This document shows positions 1 to 9,364 of a stretch of 64,000 nucleotides of DNA, piece after piece. The DNA comes from Anabaena subtropica FACHB-260 (GTDB taxonomy: Bacteria; Cyanobacteriota; Cyanobacteriia; Cyanobacteriales; Nostocaceae). Location: positions 1-64,000 of the forward strand of contig NZ_JACJRF010000019.1 in assembly GCF_014697105.1 (NCBI RefSeq), read 5' to 3'. Made by a program: the position numbers and the translations under genes. Under the pieces are notes generated by a model, which ran no database searches, was not told the origin of the DNA, and was given only the letters and a program-made list of their open reading frames with translations. Position 1 is the stretch's first letter. Every line of letters begins with the position of its first letter.

Positions 1-101
1 ATAGCGTTCCAAAGTTTATGCTAGTCATGGGGGAAGTTTGATTTGAGAAGCTGGTAACTTTCATCTTCTTACTTCTCCCGCCTTTTTTCTTAATTCACAT
101 T

Positions 102-224
102 AGGCGTAAATTAGAAACGATACCTCGTATGGTACAGTTTGAGTTGAGTGTAGAAGCGATCGCTCAGTTGTTAGATTTACCTCTAGAAGTAGTCCAGCAA
201 GTAGTGCAACAGTCCAACCAATAA
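102..224 (+). pseudogene. C-terminal remnant of an Rpn/PD-(D/E)XK-type nuclease gene
   Basis: The reading frame ending at the TAA at 222-224 is open back to a stop near position 40. From about 108 it encodes KLETIPRM followed by LSVEAIAQLLDLPLEVVQQ. This resembles the conserved C-terminal tail of cyanobacterial Rpn-family (recombination-promoting nuclease/putative transposase) proteins. No catalytic domain precedes it: the frame upstream is short, hydrophobic and without resemblance. I read it as a decayed C-terminus. A free-standing 31-residue ORF starting at the ATG at 129 is possible but has no clear ribosome binding site. The family assignment is from memory of the tail motif only. Confidence 0.4.
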
Positions 225-282
225 GCTGATGCGCCTCTGAACGTAAAAGCGGTACGCTAGAGGCTGAAGCTCAAAAAAGAAT

Positions 283-852
283 ATGACACCTGAAATAATT
301 GCGGAAATTCTGGCAGAATTATTTAGTACGGCAGATGTACAAGCGATCGCACCTGGATCGTGGCAAGTAGATACATCTACATTTAGACTATTGGTATTGT
401 TGTCGGAAGATAGTAGTTGGTTGCGAGTTTTACTACCAATTGTGCCATTACAAGAAGCCCAAGCATTCCTGGCACAGTTTTTAGAAGCCAACTTTGATGA
501 TACCCAAGAAGTCCGCTATGCTTTGTATGATGGCGTGATTTGGGCAGTATATCAACACAATAGCAGTACTTTGACTAGTGATGATTTGAGTAGTGCGATC
601 TCCAGACTTATTTCTTTATATGAAGCTGGTTTAAACGATGTCTTCAATCGTCTGATTGAAAGTCGTGTCCGGCAAATTGTGCAAGCAGCAAAACAGCAAG
701 GACAATCTCTTGAAGCTACAATGCAAAACCTAGAACGGTTTTATGCAGAAGGATTGTTAGGAGAAGTTAACCAAACTATAGAAGCAAGAGAAGAAGTTTT
801 AGCCGCTTGGAAGCGTCAGTTAGAACGGCTTTGGAATGAGGTAAATAGCTAG
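283..852 (+). CDS. Conserved hypothetical cyanobacterial protein, 189 aa
   Basis: I do not recognise a named family. The protein is acidic, cytosolic in appearance, and has no signal peptide or membrane segment. The N-terminal half alternates hydrophobic and charged residues like a small alpha/beta domain. The C-terminal third (about residues 120-185) is rich in Glu, Gln, Arg and Leu and probably forms long helices or a coiled coil. The ATG at 283 is the first in-frame start. The gene ends 25 bases before the DUF2358 gene on the same strand, so the two may be co-transcribed. Function unknown. Confidence 0.7.
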   Translation: MTPEIIAEILAELFSTADVQAIAPGSWQVDTSTFRLLVLLSEDSSWLRVLLPIVPLQEAQAFLAQFLEANFDDTQEVRYALYDGVIWAVYQHNSSTLTSDDLSSAISRLISLYEAGLNDVFNRLIESRVRQIVQAAKQQGQSLEATMQNLERFYAEGLLGEVNQTIEAREEVLAAWKRQLERLWNEVNS

Positions 853-860
853 ACAATGTG

Positions 861-880
861 TAATTGGTAATTGGTAAATG
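861..880 (+). repeat. Heptamer repeat at the start of the DUF2358 gene
   Basis: Two tandem copies of TAATTGG are followed by a partial copy that runs into the ATG at 878. This is the STRR type common in heterocystous cyanobacteria. It occupies the place where a Shine-Dalgarno sequence would be expected, and no purine-rich site is visible there. Confidence 0.6.
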
Positions 881-1264
881 AACATTATTGAAATTCTCAA
901 ACAAGACTATCAGCGATTTCCAGTAAATCAAACTTATAGCATTTATGCTGAAGATGTTTATTTTCAAGACCCATTAAATAAATTTCGCGGGGTTAATCGC
1001 TATAAACAAATGATTAATTTCATGCAAACTTGGTTTTTAAATATCAAAATGGATTTGCATGATATTCAACATTTAGGGGACAAAATAAAAACAGAATGGA
1101 CGCTGAGTTGGAATACTCCCGTACCTTGGAAACCACGCATTTCTATCTCTGGTTGGAGTGAACTTGGTTTTAACTCTGATGGCTTGATAGTTTCTCATAT
1201 TGATTATTGGCACTGTTCACCTTTAGATGTAATCAAGCAGCACTTCTTCCAAATAAATCATTAG
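878..1264 (+). CDS. DUF2358 family protein, NTF2-like fold predicted
   Basis: A 128-residue protein matching the DUF2358 family found in cyanobacteria and plastid-bearing organisms. Visible family features are an N-terminal helix (EILKQDYQRFP), the segment IYAEDVYFQDPLNKFRG near residues 22-38, and the C-terminal HIDYWHCSPLDVIKQ near residues 107-121. The pattern suggests a small cone-shaped NTF2-like domain, but no ligand or reaction is known to me. There is no signal peptide or membrane helix. It follows the 189-residue hypothetical gene closely. Confidence 0.8.
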   Translation: MNIIEILKQDYQRFPVNQTYSIYAEDVYFQDPLNKFRGVNRYKQMINFMQTWFLNIKMDLHDIQHLGDKIKTEWTLSWNTPVPWKPRISISGWSELGFNSDGLIVSHIDYWHCSPLDVIKQHFFQINH

Positions 1265-1717
1265 TAAAATTTGATTGCTATGAAATTAGAGTTAAATAAA
1301 CATCACCAAGAACCTTTATGATTAAGAATTAAAACGGGATAAGCCACCTTTGCGAATCACTACCTTCGTGATGCTTTGACGATGAAAAAAGATTAATTTA
1401 TGGAAAAAAATGAAGTCAGAAAATAAATATAAAAAGATGGTGTGGAGATTGTTTAAAACTGATGAACTAGATATTAAAGATGTTCACAATAAATAATTCA
1501 TAACTTAAAAACTAATTGCAAAAATAGCCTAACTCTCTTTTTCGCTCTGTTTCTGCTCCTCCGTGCCTCTGCGTGAGCCAAATCACCCATCACCTAGCAA
1601 CACCCAATAACTTCCTGACACTAGACCCACTCAAACCGCACTTATTCCCTGCAAACCATCGATAATAGAGATAGCGTAAATAAATGTAAACAATTCTCAG
1701 GCAGGGCATAATCATCC
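1265..1717. other. Intergenic stretch with possible decayed coding fragments
   Basis: This 453-base gap is AT-rich. Around 1425-1496 a short open stretch ends in a stop and could be a gene remnant, but it is too short to identify. At about 1552-1578 there is a CCGTGCCTCTGCGTGAG sequence typical of dispersed repeats in Nostoc genomes. No RNA gene or clear promoter is evident. Confidence 0.4.
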
Positions 1718-2905
1718 ATGCGAGTAATTTTGATGACAGGGAAAGGCGGCGTAGGTAAGACCTCGGTGGCTGCTGCAACTGGACTTCGTTGTGCAGAATT
1801 AGGCTATCGGACACTGGTCTTGAGTACAGACCCCGCTCACTCATTAGCAGACAGTTTTGACATGGAATTAGGCCATGCACCAAAGCAAATCCGTCCTAAC
1901 TTGTGGGGTGCAGAACTAGATGCACTGCAAGAATTAGAAGGAAACTGGGGTGCAGTGAAGCGCTACATTACCCAAGTTTTACAGGCCAGGGGTTTAGATG
2001 GAATACAGGCAGAAGAATTAGCCATCTTACCAGGCATGGATGAGATTTTCGGCTTAGTGAGAATGAAGCGCCACTATGACGAAGGCGACTTTGATGTCTT
2101 AATTATCGACTCTGCACCTACAGGTACAGCATTACGGCTTTTGAGTTTGCCAGAAGTTGGCGGTTGGTATATGCGGCGTTTTTACAAGCCATTTCAAAAC
2201 ATCTCAGTCGCGCTGCGTCCATTGGTTGAACCTATCTTTAAACCAATAGCTGGGTTTTCGTTACCAGATAAAGAAGTGATGGATGCGCCTTATGAGTTTT
2301 ATGAACAAATTGAAGCTTTGGAAAAAGTATTAACAGATAATACGCAAACTTCAGTGCGTCTCGTCACCAACCCAGAAAAGATGGTGATTAAAGAGTCTCT
2401 ACGCGCTCACGCATATTTAAGCTTGTATAATGTTGCCACTGATTTAGTTGTGGCTAATCGCATTATCCCTGCCGAAGTGCAAGATCCGTTTTTCCAACGC
2501 TGGAAACAAAATCAGGAAGAATACCGTCAAGAAATCCATGAAAATTTCCATCCTTTACCCGTAAAAGAAGTACCACTATTTTCAGAAGAAATGTGTGGTT
2601 TAGCGGCTTTAGAACGATTAAAAGAAACTCTGTACAAAGACGAAGATCCAACTCAGGTATATTATAAAGAAACGACTGTTAGAGTTGTTCAAGAAAATAA
2701 CCAATACAGTTTAGAATTATATTTGCCTGGAATTCCCAAAAATCAGATTCAACTCAATAAAACTGGAGATGAATTAAACATTACTATTGGCAATCATCGC
2801 CGTAATTTAGTATTGCCACAAGCCTTAGCAGCCTTACAACCAGCAGGAGCAAAGATGGAAGAAGACTATTTGAAAATCCGCTTTGTTGATAATGTGAAAG
2901 TTTAA
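1718..2905 (+). CDS. get3d: Get3d-type ArsA/GET3 ATPase with C-terminal alpha-crystallin domain
   Basis: A 395-residue SIMIBI-class ATPase. The deviant Walker [10 protein letters not shown] lies at residues 8-16, followed by the [12 protein letters not shown] switch region and [13 protein letters not shown] around residue 128. The last 90 or so residues ([33 protein letters not shown]) form an HSP20/alpha-crystallin-like domain. That arrangement defines the Get3d proteins of cyanobacteria and plastids, described structurally from Nostoc and Arabidopsis. The CxxC zinc site of classic eukaryotic Get3 is not seen. Its client is not established. The ATG at 1718 begins the conserved [11 protein letters not shown]. 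It stands alone and is followed by two strong hairpins. Confidence 0.9.
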   Translation: MRVILMTGKGGVGKTSVAAATGLRCAELGYRTLVLSTDPAHSLADSFDMELGHAPKQIRPNLWGAELDALQELEGNWGAVKRYITQVLQARGLDGIQAEELAILPGMDEIFGLVRMKRHYDEGDFDVLIIDSAPTGTALRLLSLPEVGGWYMRRFYKPFQNISVALRPLVEPIFKPIAGFSLPDKEVMDAPYEFYEQIEALEKVLTDNTQTSVRLVTNPEKMVIKESLRAHAYLSLYNVATDLVVANRIIPAEVQDPFFQRWKQNQEEYRQEIHENFHPLPVKEVPLFSEEMCGLAALERLKETLYKDEDPTQVYYKETTVRVVQENNQYSLELYLPGIPKNQIQLNKTGDELNITIGNHRRNLVLPQALAALQPAGAKMEEDYLKIRFVDNVKV

Positions 2906-3241
2906 TTTTGTTTAAATAATTAAACGCTAATAAAAGTAAAAAATATATTTTACTTTTATCTTAGAAAGACGTGATTGATATCGCGTCTTTTAAAATTTTA
3001 ATTTGATTCTTCAAATAATTCAAGAGTATTTAATTAGTTCAAATTTTATTTTTACTTTGCTATAGCTTAATAAAAAACGTTAATTGTTAAAACCAAAAAT
3101 TTATATAAAAATATAAAGAAGTTTTTTCAGGAAATTTTGACCGTACTTTCACTGTAGACAATGTAATTATTTAAATTTAAAAATGTCTTTATATTTGTTA
3201 AGAATATCGTAATTTTCCTGAAATTAATTTAAAGAAAAGCA
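2906..3241. other. AT-rich gap: terminator then kinase leader
   Basis: Beyond the two hairpins at its left end, this 336-base stretch is strongly AT-rich. It presumably holds the promoter of the phytochrome-like kinase, but I see no convincing -35/-10 pair. No ORF is supported. Confidence 0.5.
2930..2994 (+). terminator. Double hairpin terminator after get3d
   Basis: The first hairpin has a perfect 12-base stem (2930-2941 with 2948-2959, loop of six). The second pairs 2965-2975 with 2980-2990 (one G-T wobble, four-base loop) and runs into TTTT. Together they are a good intrinsic terminator for the ATPase gene. Confidence 0.75.
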
Positions 3242-6004
3242 ATGTCACCGATCGCTCAATCAAATACCCAAGTCAGTCTTAATCAAGAAAGTGTACTGCG
3301 TCGCATCACAACTCGCATCCGCCAATCTTTAGAGTTGGCAGACATCATCACAGCGACAACGGCTGAGGTACGCGCTTTATTAGGAACTGACCGAGTGATG
3401 ATTTACAAATTTCACGCAGATGGAAGCGGTCAGGTCATTGCTGAGTCGATTCATGAAAACCGTCTACCCTCAATGCTGGGCTTGAATTTTCCGGCTGATG
3501 ATATTCCACCCCATGCACGGGAACTATTTATCAAATCAAAGGTACGTTCTGTCGTCAACGTAGATACACAGCAGATTGGTCAAAGTCCTTTGCGTAACTT
3601 AGAAACGGGAGAATTAATCTCAGAAGAAATCAGTTATCGCCCTGTAGACCCCTGCCATGTGGAATATTTAACGGCGATGGGAGTTAAATCTTCGGTTGTT
3701 GCTCCTATTTTTCATCAAGATGCACTGTGGGGATTATTGGTATCTCATCACTCCCAAAGCCGGATGGTTTCAGAGGATGAGTTGGAAGCCATGCAGATGA
3801 TTGTAGATCAACTTGCCGTGGCGATCGCTCAAAGTCATCTCCTCACCCAAGCCCGTGCTAAAGCACAACGAGAAACCATCATTAATCGCATTGCTACCTT
3901 ACTGCACTCATTACCAACGATTGTCTTACAACCAGCTTTAGAAGCAACCGTTGCCGCTTTCGGTGGCGTTGGTGGTAGGCTTTGTTTAAAAAATCAAGCT
4001 GTTGACTTAAAAAATGGTACCTCTCGGAGTTTGGGAGAATGTTTAATTCCAGGGAGCAACTGTGTCCAACTTTATATCTGTGGACAACAACCCGTTATTC
4101 CAGAACCAACTATCTATCCACTAATTGAGCAGTATAGTGTCTGGCAGGAACACTACAAATCTCATCATCATGATGTCTGGGCAATTACCGACATCTATCA
4201 AATTCCCGCTTTGCGAAGTTTACAAACTGTTTTTCAACCAACTAAAATTCGCAGCATTTTATTTATTCCCTTAGAGTATCGTCAGCAGTTACTAGGTTAC
4301 TTAAGTATTTTCCGCAATGAGATAGATACTGAAACTTTGTGGGCTGGTCAATTTGATGGCGATCAAAGGCAACTTTATCCACGTATGTCATTTAATCTAT
4401 GGCGTGACTCTAAAAAGGCGCAAGCTCAAAAATGGACGGGCGAAGATATTGAACTAGCTAAAGAAATTGGTAAACAATTTGCCTCAGCAATTCAGCAGTA
4501 TGAACTATATCAACAAGTACAAGTTTTTAACGAAAACTTAGAAAAACAAGTCCATAAACGCACTATTGAACTACAACATACATCAGAACAACAACAAGCT
4601 GTATTTGGTGTTATTTCTAAGATTCGTGAATCTCTTGATACTAATACTATTTTTCAGACAACTACTAAAGAAGTTTGTCAATTAATCAAAGCTGATCGAG
4701 TTTCTGTGTATCGTTTCACAACAGATTGGGGTGGTGAATTTGTTGGTGATTTTGAGGCAACTAGCCCTAACTGGTCAAATGAATCAAAAATAGGCATTAA
4801 TACAGTTTGGAACGATACCTATTTACAAGACACAGAAGGAGGACGCTACCGTTACAATCAAACATTTGCCGTAGATGATATTTATAAAATGGAGTTTACT
4901 CAATGTCATGTTGAAAATCTAGAGCAATATCAAATTCATGCTTTTGTACTTGCTCCTATCTTTTTTGGGCAGAAGCTTTGGGGTTTGCTAGCAACTTATC
5001 AACACTCTGGCCCTCGTCTATGGAAACCTTCGGAAATTAATTTCCTCACTCAAATTGCTGCTCAATTGGGAGTTGTACTACAACAAGCTGAACTACTCAC
5101 CCAAACACAGCAACAAACGGAAAAATTAACTCAAGCACTACATCATTTGCAACAAACACAAACCCAACTCATCCAAACAGAAAAAATGTCTTCATTGGGT
5201 CAATTAGTTGCAGGTGTAGCTCACGAAATTAATAATCCAGTGAACTTTATTTATGGCAATCTCAGCCATGTTAGTGAATACACTCAGGATTTACTCAGGA
5301 TGTTGAAACTTTATCAGCAAGAGTTTCCCAATCCTAGTTTGGAAATTCTAGAGCAGGCAGACAAAATGGATATAGAGTTTTTAGCTGAAGATTTGCCTAA
5401 AACTCTAGCTTCTATGCAAATCGGTGTTGATCGCATCCGTCAAATTGTCATGTCTTTAAGGACTTTCTCTCGCCTTGATGAAGCAGAAATGAAAGCTGTG
5501 AATATTCATGAGGGTATTGATAGTACCTTGCTAATTTTGCAACATCGCTTGAAAGCTAAACCTGAGCTTTCTGGGATTAAGCTAATCAAAAAATATGGTG
5601 ATATTCCCTTGGTAGAATGCTATGCCGGACAGATGAATCAGGTATTTATGAATGTTTTGAGTAACGCCCTTGATGCGTTAGAAGATTATAGGGAGTCGCA
5701 ATCAAAAACTCATAATGGTGAAATTATCATTTCTACTAGTATTGGTCTGATTGGAGACAGTATTGAAAGCATAGTAATTCGGATTGCGGATAATGGTCCA
5801 GGCATACCGGAAGACCTGAGAATCAGAATATGTGATCCCTTTTTTACAACAAAACCTGTGGGTAAAGGCACTGGCTTAGGCTTGTCAATTAGTTACAAAA
5901 TTGTAGTAGAGAAACATGGTGGTGTTTTTAAATGCAACTCGCAATTAGGTTTAGGTACGGAATTTTGGATTGAAATTCCAATTCAACAAGGCAATAGTCA
6001 TTAA
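3242..6004 (+). CDS. PAS-less phytochrome (GAF-PHY) + cyanobacteriochrome GAF histidine kinase
   Basis: A 920-residue photoreceptor kinase. GAF1 (about 20-190) carries FPADDIPPHAR and a Cys-His pair in VDPCHVEYLTAMGV, with Cys138 as the probable bilin attachment site. Residues about 215-420 look like a PHY domain, with the tongue motif YPRMSFNLW preceded by LWAGQ, as in Cph2-type phytochromes that lack a PAS domain. The second GAF (about 450-620) has WNDTYLQDTEGGRYR, FAVDDIY and QCHVENLEQ (Cys555), as in canonical red/green cyanobacteriochromes. A coiled coil leads to the kinase: His661 in GVAHEINNP, N-box NVLSNALDAL, then DNGPGIP and GTGLGLS. No receiver domain or adjacent regulator gene is present. 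Bilin binding at both sites is inferred from motifs. Confidence 0.88.
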   Translation: MSPIAQSNTQVSLNQESVLRRITTRIRQSLELADIITATTAEVRALLGTDRVMIYKFHADGSGQVIAESIHENRLPSMLGLNFPADDIPPHARELFIKSKVRSVVNVDTQQIGQSPLRNLETGELISEEISYRPVDPCHVEYLTAMGVKSSVVAPIFHQDALWGLLVSHHSQSRMVSEDELEAMQMIVDQLAVAIAQSHLLTQARAKAQRETIINRIATLLHSLPTIVLQPALEATVAAFGGVGGRLCLKNQAVDLKNGTSRSLGECLIPGSNCVQLYICGQQPVIPEPTIYPLIEQYSVWQEHYKSHHHDVWAITDIYQIPALRSLQTVFQPTKIRSILFIPLEYRQQLLGYLSIFRNEIDTETLWAGQFDGDQRQLYPRMSFNLWRDSKKAQAQKWTGEDIELAKEIGKQFASAIQQYELYQQVQVFNENLEKQVHKRTIELQHTSEQQQAVFGVISKIRESLDTNTIFQTTTKEVCQLIKADRVSVYRFTTDWGGEFVGDFEATSPNWSNESKIGINTVWNDTYLQDTEGGRYRYNQTFAVDDIYKMEFTQCHVENLEQYQIHAFVLAPIFFGQKLWGLLATYQHSGPRLWKPSEINFLTQIAAQLGVVLQQAELLTQTQQQTEKLTQALHHLQQTQTQLIQTEKMSSLGQLVAGVAHEINNPVNFIYGNLSHVSEYTQDLLRMLKLYQQEFPNPSLEILEQADKMDIEFLAEDLPKTLASMQIGVDRIRQIVMSLRTFSRLDEAEMKAVNIHEGIDSTLLILQHRLKAKPELSGIKLIKKYGDIPLVECYAGQMNQVFMNVLSNALDALEDYRESQSKTHNGEIIISTSIGLIGDSIESIVIRIADNGPGIPEDLRIRICDPFFTTKPVGKGTGLGLSISYKIVVEKHGGVFKCNSQLGLGTEFWIEIPIQQGNSH

Positions 6005-6081
6005 TCAAACAGCATAAGTAAATAGGTGCAATAAAACCAAACTATGTGAATAAAAGTAAATAAAGCTCAAACTCTTTCTCC

Positions 6082-6108
6082 CCCTGCTCCCTGCTCCCTG
6101 CCCCCTGC
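6082..6108. repeat. C-rich heptamer STRR
   Basis: Nearly four tandem copies of CCCTGCT, the third and fourth slightly diverged. This is one of the commonest STRR types in Nostoc-like genomes. Confidence 0.8.
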
Positions 6109-6272
6109 ATTATTCCAACAATAATTATTTACGCCGACCTACTTATATTATGGTATTCTCATTAATTTGCAATAGTTGTACTATTTAAATTTCCTTGTAC
6201 TTCATTGACTTGAAAAACGCTTTCATACTTTGGGAATTGGGCAAATAATCAGAAGATTTATTGTGTTAAGCA

Positions 6273-6305
6273 AGATCCCCAATTTCTCAAAAAATTTGGG
6301 GATCT
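6273..6305. terminator. Inverted repeat between kinase and dxr 3' ends
   Basis: AGATCCCCAA pairs perfectly with TTGGGGATCT around a 13-base centre. It lies 55 bases beyond the dxr stop in a convergent arrangement. No T-tract follows on either strand, so termination is only a possible role. Confidence 0.4.
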
Positions 6306-6359
6306 GATCTATAGGTTTTAACTTTCACCAATTAGACGAAAAATTAATTTTATTAAGCC

Positions 6360-7556
6360 TTAGCGCACAGAAATTATCTGAGCTTGAGTGGCTAAATTTT
6401 TAGTAGCTGTTAAAACTTCTTGCCTTGCCCATTGATCTGCTGCCAAAATGTCATCTAAAGAAGGATTTACACAGTTATCATTTTGATGGCGATCGCACAC
6501 TAATTCAATACATCGAGGAATATCTAAAAATTTGATTTTCTCTTCCAGGAACAATGCCACAACTTGTTCATTAGCGGCATTCAACACAGCCGGCATAGAA
6601 CCACCAGCCTTACCAGCCGCATAAGCCAACTGCATACAAGGATACTTTTGATGGTCTGGTTCGCGGAATGTGAGATTGCCTGCTTTAACTAAATCTAAGC
6701 GTTCCCAATCGGTGTGGATGCGTTCCGGCCAAGATAACGCATATAACAGGGGTAAGCGCATATCCGGCCAGCCGAGTTGGGCTAAAACAGAGGTATCTTG
6801 CAGCTCAATTAGGGAGTGAATAATACTTTGGGGATGGATGACAATTTCAATATCTTCGTAGCCTAACCCAAATAAGAAGTGAGCCTCAATCACTTCCAAA
6901 CCTTTGTTCATTAAAGTGGCTGAGTCTACGGTAATTTTCCGCCCCATAGACCAGTTAGGATGTTTCAGAGCATCAGCCACTGTTACTTCTGCTAATCTTT
7001 CTACATCCCAATCTCGAAAAGCACCACCGGAAGCCGTGAGCAAAATTTTCCTTAAGCCGCCTTTGGGTACACCTTGGAGGCACTGGAAGATAGCAGAATG
7101 TTCGGAATCGGCTGGGAGTAATTTAACACGATGTTTTTCCACTAAGGGCAATACTACAGGGCCGCCGGCGATGAGAGTTTCTTTATTTGCCAAAGCGATG
7201 TCTTTACCGGCTTCAATGGCGGCGATTGTTGGCAATAACCCTGCACAACCAACAATACCTGTGACAACTGTTTGGGCATCACCATAACGGGCAACTTCGA
7301 TCACTCCGGTTTCACCACCTAGTAAAATAGGTTGGGGATCAAGGTCTTTGAGAGCCGCTTGGAGTGCTGGCAATTTTTCGGCGGCAGAAATCGCTGCTAT
7401 TTGCGGTCGAAATTGCCGAATCTGTTCTGCCAACATTTCTACATTGCTTCCCGCCGCCAACCCCACAATCCGAAACTGATCTGGGTACTGAGTGACGATA
7501 TCTAAAGTCTGAGTACCAATTGAGCCAGTGGAACCAACAAGAGTAATACTTTTCAC
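6360..7556 (-). CDS. dxr: 1-deoxy-D-xylulose 5-phosphate reductoisomerase
   Basis: Second step of the MEP pathway: NADPH-dependent rearrangement and reduction of DXP to 2-C-methyl-D-erythritol 4-phosphate, feeding carotenoids, phytol and quinone side chains. The 398-residue length is normal. [13 protein letters not shown] at the N-terminus is the nucleotide-binding motif. [11 protein letters not shown] supplies metal- and substrate-binding acidic residues near 151-161. ASGGAFRD, then [19 protein letters not shown] and [11 protein letters not shown], are hallmark active-site motifs. The ATG at 7556 starts the conserved [14 protein letters not shown]. It is monocistronic. Confidence 0.98.
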   Translation of the reverse strand: MKSITLVGSTGSIGTQTLDIVTQYPDQFRIVGLAAGSNVEMLAEQIRQFRPQIAAISAAEKLPALQAALKDLDPQPILLGGETGVIEVARYGDAQTVVTGIVGCAGLLPTIAAIEAGKDIALANKETLIAGGPVVLPLVEKHRVKLLPADSEHSAIFQCLQGVPKGGLRKILLTASGGAFRDWDVERLAEVTVADALKHPNWSMGRKITVDSATLMNKGLEVIEAHFLFGLGYEDIEIVIHPQSIIHSLIELQDTSVLAQLGWPDMRLPLLYALSWPERIHTDWERLDLVKAGNLTFREPDHQKYPCMQLAYAAGKAGGSMPAVLNAANEQVVALFLEEKIKFLDIPRCIELVCDRHQNDNCVNPSLDDILAADQWARQEVLTATKNLATQAQIISVR

Positions 7557-7885
7557 AATTACTTAAGGATTTACCGACAACTCCCACTATAAATTGCTGA
7601 GGACTCATTAATATACAGCGATCGCCACAATCAATTATTCTTCATGGGATCAATATTGATTTTACTTAGGAAATGTCGCTACTAAGTATTTATTTCTGAA
7701 GCTCGCTAATTTTTATAATGATATTTTGTGTATTTAAATACTAATTCCTTAATCATAAATGCTTAAAATTTATTTTCCGAAAATTACTCAATGGTAATTG
7801 TTTAATACTGGAATAATGTGAAATTATCGGGTGATAACCATAGATAAATAAATGGATAAGGGATTTTTGGGAAAGACTCAAGTCT
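7557..7885. other. Divergent promoter region, dxr / PIG-V-like gene
   Basis: This 329-base AT-rich gap separates two divergently transcribed genes and must hold both promoters. A HIP1 site lies near 7620 and a small AATCAAT/ATTGATT inverted repeat near 7630-7660. No specific regulator site is recognised. Confidence 0.45.
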
Positions 7886-9190
7886 ATGGCTAAAGTGCAA
7901 ATATTGATCACACAAGTTTTATGGAAAAATGATTTTCTCTTTCCAGTAGCAATGTGGTTTCTCAGCCGAATCCTAATTTGGATTACTATGTTGCTAGTTG
8001 CACCTAATTTACCATCAGCACCAGAAACTCCCTCTAGTTTAGGCTGGGGAGTTTTTGACGCTTGGGATGGTGTACATTATAGAGCGATCGCCACTACAGG
8101 ATATGAATTTGTTAATGACGGTAAACAACATAATTTAGCGTTTTTTCCCCTCTTTCCCTTCAGCATTAGGGTGTTGATGACTTGGGGTTTTTCGTTTGAA
8201 CTAGCAGGTCTTTTAATCAACAATTTGGCATTTTTGGCAGCACTTTATATTTTGTACTTCTGGCTGAAAAATTGCTATGGAACCAGTGTAGCCAGATGGG
8301 CTACGGCTGTGGTGTCTTGGTATCCATCCGCGATGTTTACAGGGGTAGTTTATACTGAGGGACTGTATTTATTTTTAAGTACAGCTGCTTTAAGGGCTTT
8401 TGATCAACAGCAGTATGGCTGGACAGCCTTTTGGGGTGCGTTAGCGACAGCCACACGTCCCACAGGAATGGCTATGATTCCCGCCTTGGCGATCGCTTCT
8501 TGGAAGGAACGCAGACCACCAATTGCTTATATTGCTGGTTTCGCCACTGCTACAGGAGTGATTCTATTTAGTTTATATTGTGCCATCCGTTTTCATGATC
8601 CGTTAGCCTTTATCGCTGCACAAAGAGGCTGGCGACCATCTTTAGGGTTTGATGGGCAAGGGTGGTTAAATATGCTGATGCAAATTGTCTTAGGTTCTCA
8701 AAATTGGAAATATGGTTGGGTTCAGCCTGAACTGGGTCTGATCAATGACCCTTGGCATCCTTTGCTGTTTACCTTGATTGTTGGTACTGGATATTGTTTA
8801 TACTACTTTCGTCAATACTTAAACTCTGCCAAGATTATCTATGGCTTTTACAGTCTAGTTTTGCTTTTGTTGCTACTGGCACCAGAAGATTTTATTAATC
8901 GCTTGCTTAATGTATTTATACTGTTGGGTGGTGGTTGTGCGTTGTGGCGCTTTCGTGCCAAACTGACTTCTGTAGCGGTTATTTATGGTTTTTGTGGTAT
9001 CGGGTTGCTACTCGCTTCTGGTGGAACGATATCCTTAAGCCGCCTAGCTTATGGCATAGTACCTTTGAGTATGGCGATCGGTATGCAACTATCTCACAAT
9101 CCTCGTCAGGGATATTTCACTTTAGGTTTATTTATTACATTACTTGCCAAGCTAGCCGTGGGATTTGCCCAAGAACAATGGGTAGGGTAA
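7886..9190 (+). CDS. PIG-V/Gpi18-like GT-C mannosyltransferase
   Basis: A 434-residue polytopic membrane protein with about ten hydrophobic segments. Motifs fit the bacterial PIG-V/Gpi18-like group of GT-C glycosyltransferases: FDAWDGVHYRAIA in the first large loop (acidic residue for polyprenyl-phosphate sugar use), NLAFFPLFP, VVYTEGLYLFLS and TATRPTGMAMIP. These enzymes transfer a sugar from a lipid-linked donor on the outer face of the membrane. The donor and acceptor here are unknown. It precedes a second GT-C gene by 174 bases on the same strand. Confidence 0.75.
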   Translation: MAKVQILITQVLWKNDFLFPVAMWFLSRILIWITMLLVAPNLPSAPETPSSLGWGVFDAWDGVHYRAIATTGYEFVNDGKQHNLAFFPLFPFSIRVLMTWGFSFELAGLLINNLAFLAALYILYFWLKNCYGTSVARWATAVVSWYPSAMFTGVVYTEGLYLFLSTAALRAFDQQQYGWTAFWGALATATRPTGMAMIPALAIASWKERRPPIAYIAGFATATGVILFSLYCAIRFHDPLAFIAAQRGWRPSLGFDGQGWLNMLMQIVLGSQNWKYGWVQPELGLINDPWHPLLFTLIVGTGYCLYYFRQYLNSAKIIYGFYSLVLLLLLLAPEDFINRLLNVFILLGGGCALWRFRAKLTSVAVIYGFCGIGLLLASGGTISLSRLAYGIVPLSMAIGMQLSHNPRQGYFTLGLFITLLAKLAVGFAQEQWVG

Positions 9191-9364
9191 AAGCAAATTT
9201 AAAATCCTTATTTGCACAGCATTGAAGTGTCAAGACTTTAGCTGATATACGCGAAGGTCTAAGCGAGTCGTTCGCATTTACTTCTTGCTATTTCCCTAGC
9301 TTGTATAAGTCATATATAATAGTCACAATTTCCTAACAACTTCACCACATAGCATCTACTATTT

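Larger units (their letters stand above)
6005..6359. other. Intergenic region between convergent kinase and dxr genes
   Basis: This 355-base region contains a C-rich heptamer repeat and an inverted repeat close to the 3' end of dxr. No gene is visible. Confidence 0.6.

Noticed and set aside
1425-1496. Short frame ending near 1496 as a real small gene
   Set aside because: Only about 24 codons, AT-rich and without a recognisable family. Treated as possible debris.
6904-7287. 127-codon plus-strand frame opposite dxr
   Set aside because: It lies wholly within dxr, whose motifs are all intact. The antisense frame has no family resemblance.
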